A DNA stretch of 64,000 bases, from positions 186,001 to 250,000 of the forward strand of contig CAYWWY010000002.1 of NCBI GenBank assembly GCA_964462525.1, given 5' to 3'. Of the stretch, positions 60,718 to 64,000 are shown piece by piece (position 1 is the stretch's first letter; each line of letters opens with the position of its first letter). Origin of the DNA: CAYWWY01 sp964462525. GTDB taxonomy: Bacteria > Thermotogota > Thermotogae > MWEM01. The notes below the pieces were generated by a model. It was not told where the DNA came from and ran no database searches. It saw only the letters and a program-made list of their open reading frames with translations. A program made the position numbers and the translations under genes.

Positions 60718-61479
60718 TTATTGGCCAGAATAAACTTTTCCAATCGGAGCCAGATAGATGACAAACTCATCATTTCCGTCAACATCCAACAACTGATCGA
60801 TCAACTGTTGGTTGTACGCTCCGATTCCGCATGTGCCCGCATCAATCGCTTCTACGGCCAAATAGAGATTTTGACACATATGCCCTGCATCGATACCGAT
60901 GATCTTGTGAGCCACATGCGCATACCGCCATTCTGTCCGATAAGGAATGCTTGTCCAAATAAAGCTCACGGGGGCCTGACCAACAAATTGCTGGCCCAAA
61001 CATGCTTGGGTAAGCTGATCGGAAAAGTCTTCGCGATCAAAGAGGAAAACCAATTCGTGCGTTATGGGGAGATACCGATACAATCCAGGGTCTAGGGAAT
61101 CTACCTTTTGAGCAAAAACATACGTTTCAAAAGGGTGTCGAGATCCTCCCGAAGGTACAGTTCGAAAAGAGGTAGCCCCATCTTTTGTAATGCTTTTCAC
61201 CCCTTGAATCGCCCACAAAAGGAAGGACACTTCTTCCAAGAGCAGCCCATCTTCCTTAAACTTCCGATGGCTTTTCCGATCCTGGAACAATGGATAAAAC
61301 CGGGTCTCCCTTTGAGCAACTTCTTGGAATGCCGGTAGCTTTATGATTTTGGCATCCTCAGCCACTCCTTTCTCAAGATCGGGATGCAAAATCCCTTTCT
61401 TCTGATCGGTCTCCAATTGTCGCACCTGTTCCCATCCTGATGATTTCAAATAAGCCCTATGTTTTCGATAGTCTTCCAT
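60718..61479 (-). CDS. SagB-type nitroreductase-fold oxidoreductase
   Basis: A 253-residue FMN-dependent protein of the SagB/ThcOx group of nitroreductases. Family stretches: DRKSHRKFKEDGLLLEEVSFLLWAIQGV near residue 70, VPSGGSRHPFETYVFAQ, PGLYRYLP and the C-terminal GIGAYNQQLIDQLLDVDGNDEFVIYLAPIGK. SagB enzymes oxidise azolines in some peptide natural products. No cyclodehydratase or precursor gene is adjacent, and many free-standing homologues exist in anaerobes with unknown substrate. It ends 8 bases before the sugar transferase gene. Confidence 0.88.
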   Translation of the reverse strand: MEDYRKHRAYLKSSGWEQVRQLETDQKKGILHPDLEKGVAEDAKIIKLPAFQEVAQRETRFYPLFQDRKSHRKFKEDGLLLEEVSFLLWAIQGVKSITKDGATSFRTVPSGGSRHPFETYVFAQKVDSLDPGLYRYLPITHELVFLFDREDFSDQLTQACLGQQFVGQAPVSFIWTSIPYRTEWRYAHVAHKIIGIDAGHMCQNLYLAVEAIDAGTCGIGAYNQQLIDQLLDVDGNDEFVIYLAPIGKVYSGQ

Positions 61480-61571
61480 ATGTCTCCTCCCTTTGATTGG
61501 GTCGTTTTCACAGATAGTATACCAGATTCCACCAAAGGAACGGAAGAAGCGGTTTTTTTCATTTGCTTTCG

Positions 61572-61580
61572 TGGTACAAT
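61572..61580 (+). promoter_or_regulatory. Extended -10 promoter for htpX
   Basis: TGGTACAAT lies 46 bases before the htpX GTG, in the 147-base divergent gap with the SagB-like gene. On the opposite strand TGGTATACT (61525-61517) could serve the SagB-like gene. Confidence 0.5.
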
Positions 61581-61626
61581 ATTGAATATGAATGGTCTAC
61601 GGCGAAAAGCTAGGGGGTGAACTTCC

Positions 61627-62652
61627 GTGGCGGTGGATTTCTATCAACAACAAAAAAAGAATGTACGGAAGACGATCATATTGGTCGGTGTTATCTTTGG
61701 GATTGCCATAGGCGCGGGGGTATTGCTGGATTTGACCTTTTTAACCAACGGGATCATTACCGCTGTTTTGGTTGTCTTTGTAGCAGTCCAAGCCTTAATC
61801 GCATTTGGGTCCGGTAGCAAAATCGTGTTGAAATCGGTGGGTGCGAAAGAAGTACTCCCTGATACGAAAAGCTTGGAAGAAAAGCAACTGCTCAATATCG
61901 CGGACGAGCTGAGTATTTCTTCTGGAATGACCCGGCCAAAAGTCTATGTCATGAATGACCCTTCCATCAATGCCTTCGCCACAGGGACCAAGGAGAAAGA
62001 GTCGTATGTTTGTGTGACAACTGGGTTGTTGAACAGCCTGAACCGAGAAGAGACCGAAGGCGTGGTCGCTCATGAAATCGCTCATATCAAAAACCGGGAT
62101 GTCCTTCTGATGACGATCGTCAGCGCGCTCGTGGGAGGCGTTCTTTTGCTCTCGCTGGTCGCTTTCCGCGCTGGATTGATTATGCTGCGGACGACCGGAT
62201 TCATCGCAATGACTGGGGGGGCTTCCCGCTCTCGCAGAGGCGGAAAAAGTGATAAAGGAGATTCACAAGGAGCCATACTGGCCATCATCGCAGCGATCTT
62301 CGCGACAGCGCTGGTCATGTTTATCGTTGGCCAGGTCAGTCGCTTGATGACCTTTGCCATTTCCCGCAAACGGGAGTTTTTGGCTGACGCGACTGCTGTT
62401 GAGTTTACCCGGAATCCGAATGGGTTGACTTCCGCCTTTCGGAAGATCTACCAAAAGCCCCTCGCGACCAAACAAGCAAACGGCGCCACCGCCCACTTAT
62501 TCATCTCCGAACCGAAGATGCTTAAACTCGCGGAAAAACGAGGGTTCTTTGCAAACTTGTTGAGCACGCACCCCCCTTTGATTGATCGGATTGCGGTTTT
62601 GGAAGCCAAAGACCGATCCCAGATCGTTCAGGAGCTTCAGTTCAAGACCTGA
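61627..62652 (+). CDS. htpX: HtpX-family membrane metalloprotease
   Basis: A membrane zinc protease that degrades misfolded membrane proteins, 341 residues. Two N-terminal helices are followed by the active site HEIAH (in VVAHEIAHIKNRD) and a downstream KREFLADATAVEFT segment that supplies the third ligand. A basic-glycine loop (SRSRRGGKSDKGDS) of unusual composition separates the later helices. GTG 61627 follows GGGGGTGA. Its 3' end overlaps the convergent gene by 16 bases. Confidence 0.92.
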   Translation: MAVDFYQQQKKNVRKTIILVGVIFGIAIGAGVLLDLTFLTNGIITAVLVVFVAVQALIAFGSGSKIVLKSVGAKEVLPDTKSLEEKQLLNIADELSISSGMTRPKVYVMNDPSINAFATGTKEKESYVCVTTGLLNSLNREETEGVVAHEIAHIKNRDVLLMTIVSALVGGVLLLSLVAFRAGLIMLRTTGFIAMTGGASRSRRGGKSDKGDSQGAILAIIAAIFATALVMFIVGQVSRLMTFAISRKREFLADATAVEFTRNPNGLTSAFRKIYQKPLATKQANGATAHLFISEPKMLKLAEKRGFFANLLSTHPPLIDRIAVLEAKDRSQIVQELQFKT

Positions 62653-63197
62653 TAATGGAGAATCAACGCCCCAGAGGGCAAAGCATGATGGTTGATTAGG
62701 CTCAGTTTCCGTTCAATAGCATTGGATCCCACCAAACCTACCTGGCCAGAAAACAAAACGGGCTCGATGGTGACGACCATTTCATCGATCAACCGATCAT
62801 TCCAGAAAAGCGTATTGATCTTTTCCCCGCCAATCACGCATACTTCAGGGAATCCCATTCGTTTAAGCGTTTCCAGCAAACTCAAAGGATTGCAGGAACA
62901 ATACCGTACTTCTTCAGTAGAATGAGCCTCTAATCGAGGATCCCTGGTCATCACGACATTCAAACGGTTCGGAAGCGGGCGCGGCAGGGACCGGAAGGTC
63001 CGGTGTCCCATAACAACCGCGCCAATCCGCCTCGTGAATGCAGAGAAATGATCCATATCCCCGGGTGAGGTCCAATCTGGTCGATTCTGACCATCACGGC
63101 CTATCCATCCGTTGACTGTCGTCGCACATACTAGGATCGTTTTCGATCGATCGGATCCATAACTCATATCCGAGCAATGGCTTCCACGCCAAGCCAT
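62637..63197 (-). CDS. DHFR/RibD-like reductase
   Basis: A 186-residue protein with the dihydrofolate reductase-like fold shared by FolA and the RibD reductase domain. It has TTVNGWIGRDGQNRPDWTS near the start, GAVVMGHRTFRSLPRPLPNRLNVVMTR and VCVIGGEKINTLF for the NADPH site. The family includes pyrimidine reductases of riboflavin synthesis; a function cannot be fixed from sequence. The ATG at 63197 is 6 bases after the upstream stop; residue 11 (63167) is an alternative start. It overlaps the end of htpX. Confidence 0.8.
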   Translation of the reverse strand: MAWRGSHCSDMSYGSDRSKTILVCATTVNGWIGRDGQNRPDWTSPGDMDHFSAFTRRIGAVVMGHRTFRSLPRPLPNRLNVVMTRDPRLEAHSTEEVRYCSCNPLSLLETLKRMGFPEVCVIGGEKINTLFWNDRLIDEMVVTIEPVLFSGQVGLVGSNAIERKLSLINHHALPSGALILHYQVLN

Positions 63198-63203
63198 CGA
63201 ACC

Positions 63204-64000
63204 TTAGTTTTCGGTCCGAAATACAAATTTTTCATTGCTGAACATACGGGATGTAACCCATGCCAAAAAGACGGCAACACCCACATTGATCAGGACTGTT
63301 TGAAGAATCTGCTGATAGGGAATGACATTACTCGTAAACAGGGCTTTGAGCGTATCGATTCCATTCATCAAAGGAATAAACCCAATAAACGGAATATTTT
63401 CCAAGCCGCCAGGTTGCATACTCATGATCCCAAAAATTATGGCAACGATATACAAAGGCATGGTATAAGCAGTTGCCTCTTTGACCGTCTTCGCAAAAAT
63501 CCCGATGGCCGCGATAATCGACGCGACAATAACGGACATGGACAATACCGTAATAATCAGCATGGCGATTAGATCTACCGAGAATGCCGCCATAAAGTCC
63601 CCCCCCATGTCGGAACCGCCGCTCATCATCCGCGAAAACCCGATTGAAAAGGCCACCGATGAAATCAATGCCATCAATAGGTTGGCCAACATCATATAGA
63701 GGATTTTCCCCCATGCGATGGCGGTGCGGGACACTTGATTCACCAAAAGAATGGTAAGGGTCTGGCGTTCTTTTTCCCCGGCCGTAGTATCAAACCCTAG
63801 AGAGAAGGATCCGGCGAAGAGATATATCACAAGCATATAGGGCAGCATCATCCCCAAAAAGTTTCCTGCTTGTTCTCGTTCCGTAGCGATGTTTGTTGTA
63901 TGAGTATACGGGCGGTTCAGGACTTCCGGATTCACCCCCAAGGACTCCATAATGGACCGGATCTCTTGATTCCTGAGCTGAGAAATACCATAAAACACAT
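63204..64000 (-). CDS. ABC-2 type permease, NatB-like (partial at window end)
   Basis: The C-terminal 264 or more residues of a membrane transport subunit resembling NatB, the Na+ efflux ABC permease. It shows about six helices and the stretch TTAGEKERQTLTILLVNQVSRTAIAWGKILY typical of the family. The frame continues beyond the last base, so the N-terminus and the ATPase subunit are outside the window. The stop lies 6 bases before the DHFR-like gene. Confidence 0.85.
   Translation of the reverse strand, partial: VFYGISQLRNQEIRSIMESLGVNPEVLNRPYTHTTNIATEREQAGNFLGMMLPYMLVIYLFAGSFSLGFDTTAGEKERQTLTILLVNQVSRTAIAWGKILYMMLANLLMALISSVAFSIGFSRMMSGGSDMGGDFMAAFSVDLIAMLIITVLSMSVIVASIIAAIGIFAKTVKEATAYTMPLYIVAIIFGIMSMQPGGLENIPFIGFIPLMNGIDTLKALFTSNVIPYQQILQTVLINVGVAVFLAWVTSRMFSNEKFVFRTEN

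Noticed and set aside
1..64000. CRISPR arrays, insertion sequences, prophage or integrase genes
   Set aside because: I saw no regular repeat-spacer series, no transposase or integrase motifs and no phage structural genes; this looks like a core chromosomal region.

Overview
The window looks like a chromosomal segment of an anaerobic bacterium of, or close to, the Thermotogota. Three features of the sequence point there. NusG (6502-7569) carries a large insertion of about 180 residues inside its N-terminal domain. RpoC (13523-18514) is about 1,660 residues long because of an N-terminal barrel-rich insertion. The run aspS, STAS anti-sigma antagonist, cmk, ispH, rpsA, der (47554-54443) matches the order I recall from Thermotoga maritima. 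This placement is inference; no rRNA gene or database search was available. G+C looks to be in the mid-40s percent by eye. TTG and GTG starts are common. No CRISPR array, insertion sequence, prophage or rRNA operon is visible.

Layout. 0.1-5.2 kb: a secreted tandem chagasin-like inhibitor, a membrane diguanylate cyclase, an ApbE flavin transferase and a flavodiiron protein. 5.3-19.4 kb: information-processing core. Divergent tRNA genes (Ala and Leu on minus; Thr, Tyr, Trp on plus) flank rpmG, secE and nusG, followed by rplK-rplA, an L10 leader, rplJ-rplL, rpoB-rpoC, rpmE, an S1-domain protein and tRNA-Ser. 19.4-24.6 kb: a monomeric-type [FeFe] hydrogenase, an ABC importer without a visible binding protein, and a glycosyltransferase. 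24.7-34.8 kb: FabF, FabZ and a GNAT-like protein, then a YgeW-type carbamoyltransferase with a hydantoinase, dCMP deaminase, LysA, PhoH-like ATPase, 7TM-HD hydrolase and YbeY.

34.8-41.6 kb is the most unusual part. It holds a secreted protein with two solute-binding-like domains fused to a C-terminal chagasin-like domain. After it comes a compact Na+/H+-pumping oxidoreductase operon with four Rnf/Nqr core subunits plus an NqrF-type NADH module. No rnfB, rnfC or nqrA is present, and an unrecognised 149-residue protein ends the operon. The ApbE at 2985-3953 is the expected enzyme for attaching FMN to its two flavinylation motifs.

41.8-59.7 kb: glutamate dehydrogenase, trpS-scpA, then a long unidirectional block. 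It contains a DUF2007-like protein, gcvT-gcvH, an orphan [2Fe-2S] CoxS/XdhC-like subunit, aspS, STAS protein, cmk, ispH, rpsA, der, plsY, glgX, a glycosyltransferase, an acetyltransferase and a small lipoprotein. 59.7-64 kb has mixed strands: a sugar-phosphate transferase and a SagB-like nitroreductase (minus), htpX (plus), and a DHFR-like reductase with an ABC-2 permease (minus, cut by the window edge).

Taken together the metabolic genes suggest a fermentative anaerobe. Hydrogenase, flavodiiron protein and the Rnf/Nqr-like complex would handle low-potential electrons and oxygen stress. Glutamate dehydrogenase, GcvT/H and the YgeW/hydantoinase pair suggest amino-acid and purine or hydantoin catabolism. 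GlgX indicates glycogen turnover.
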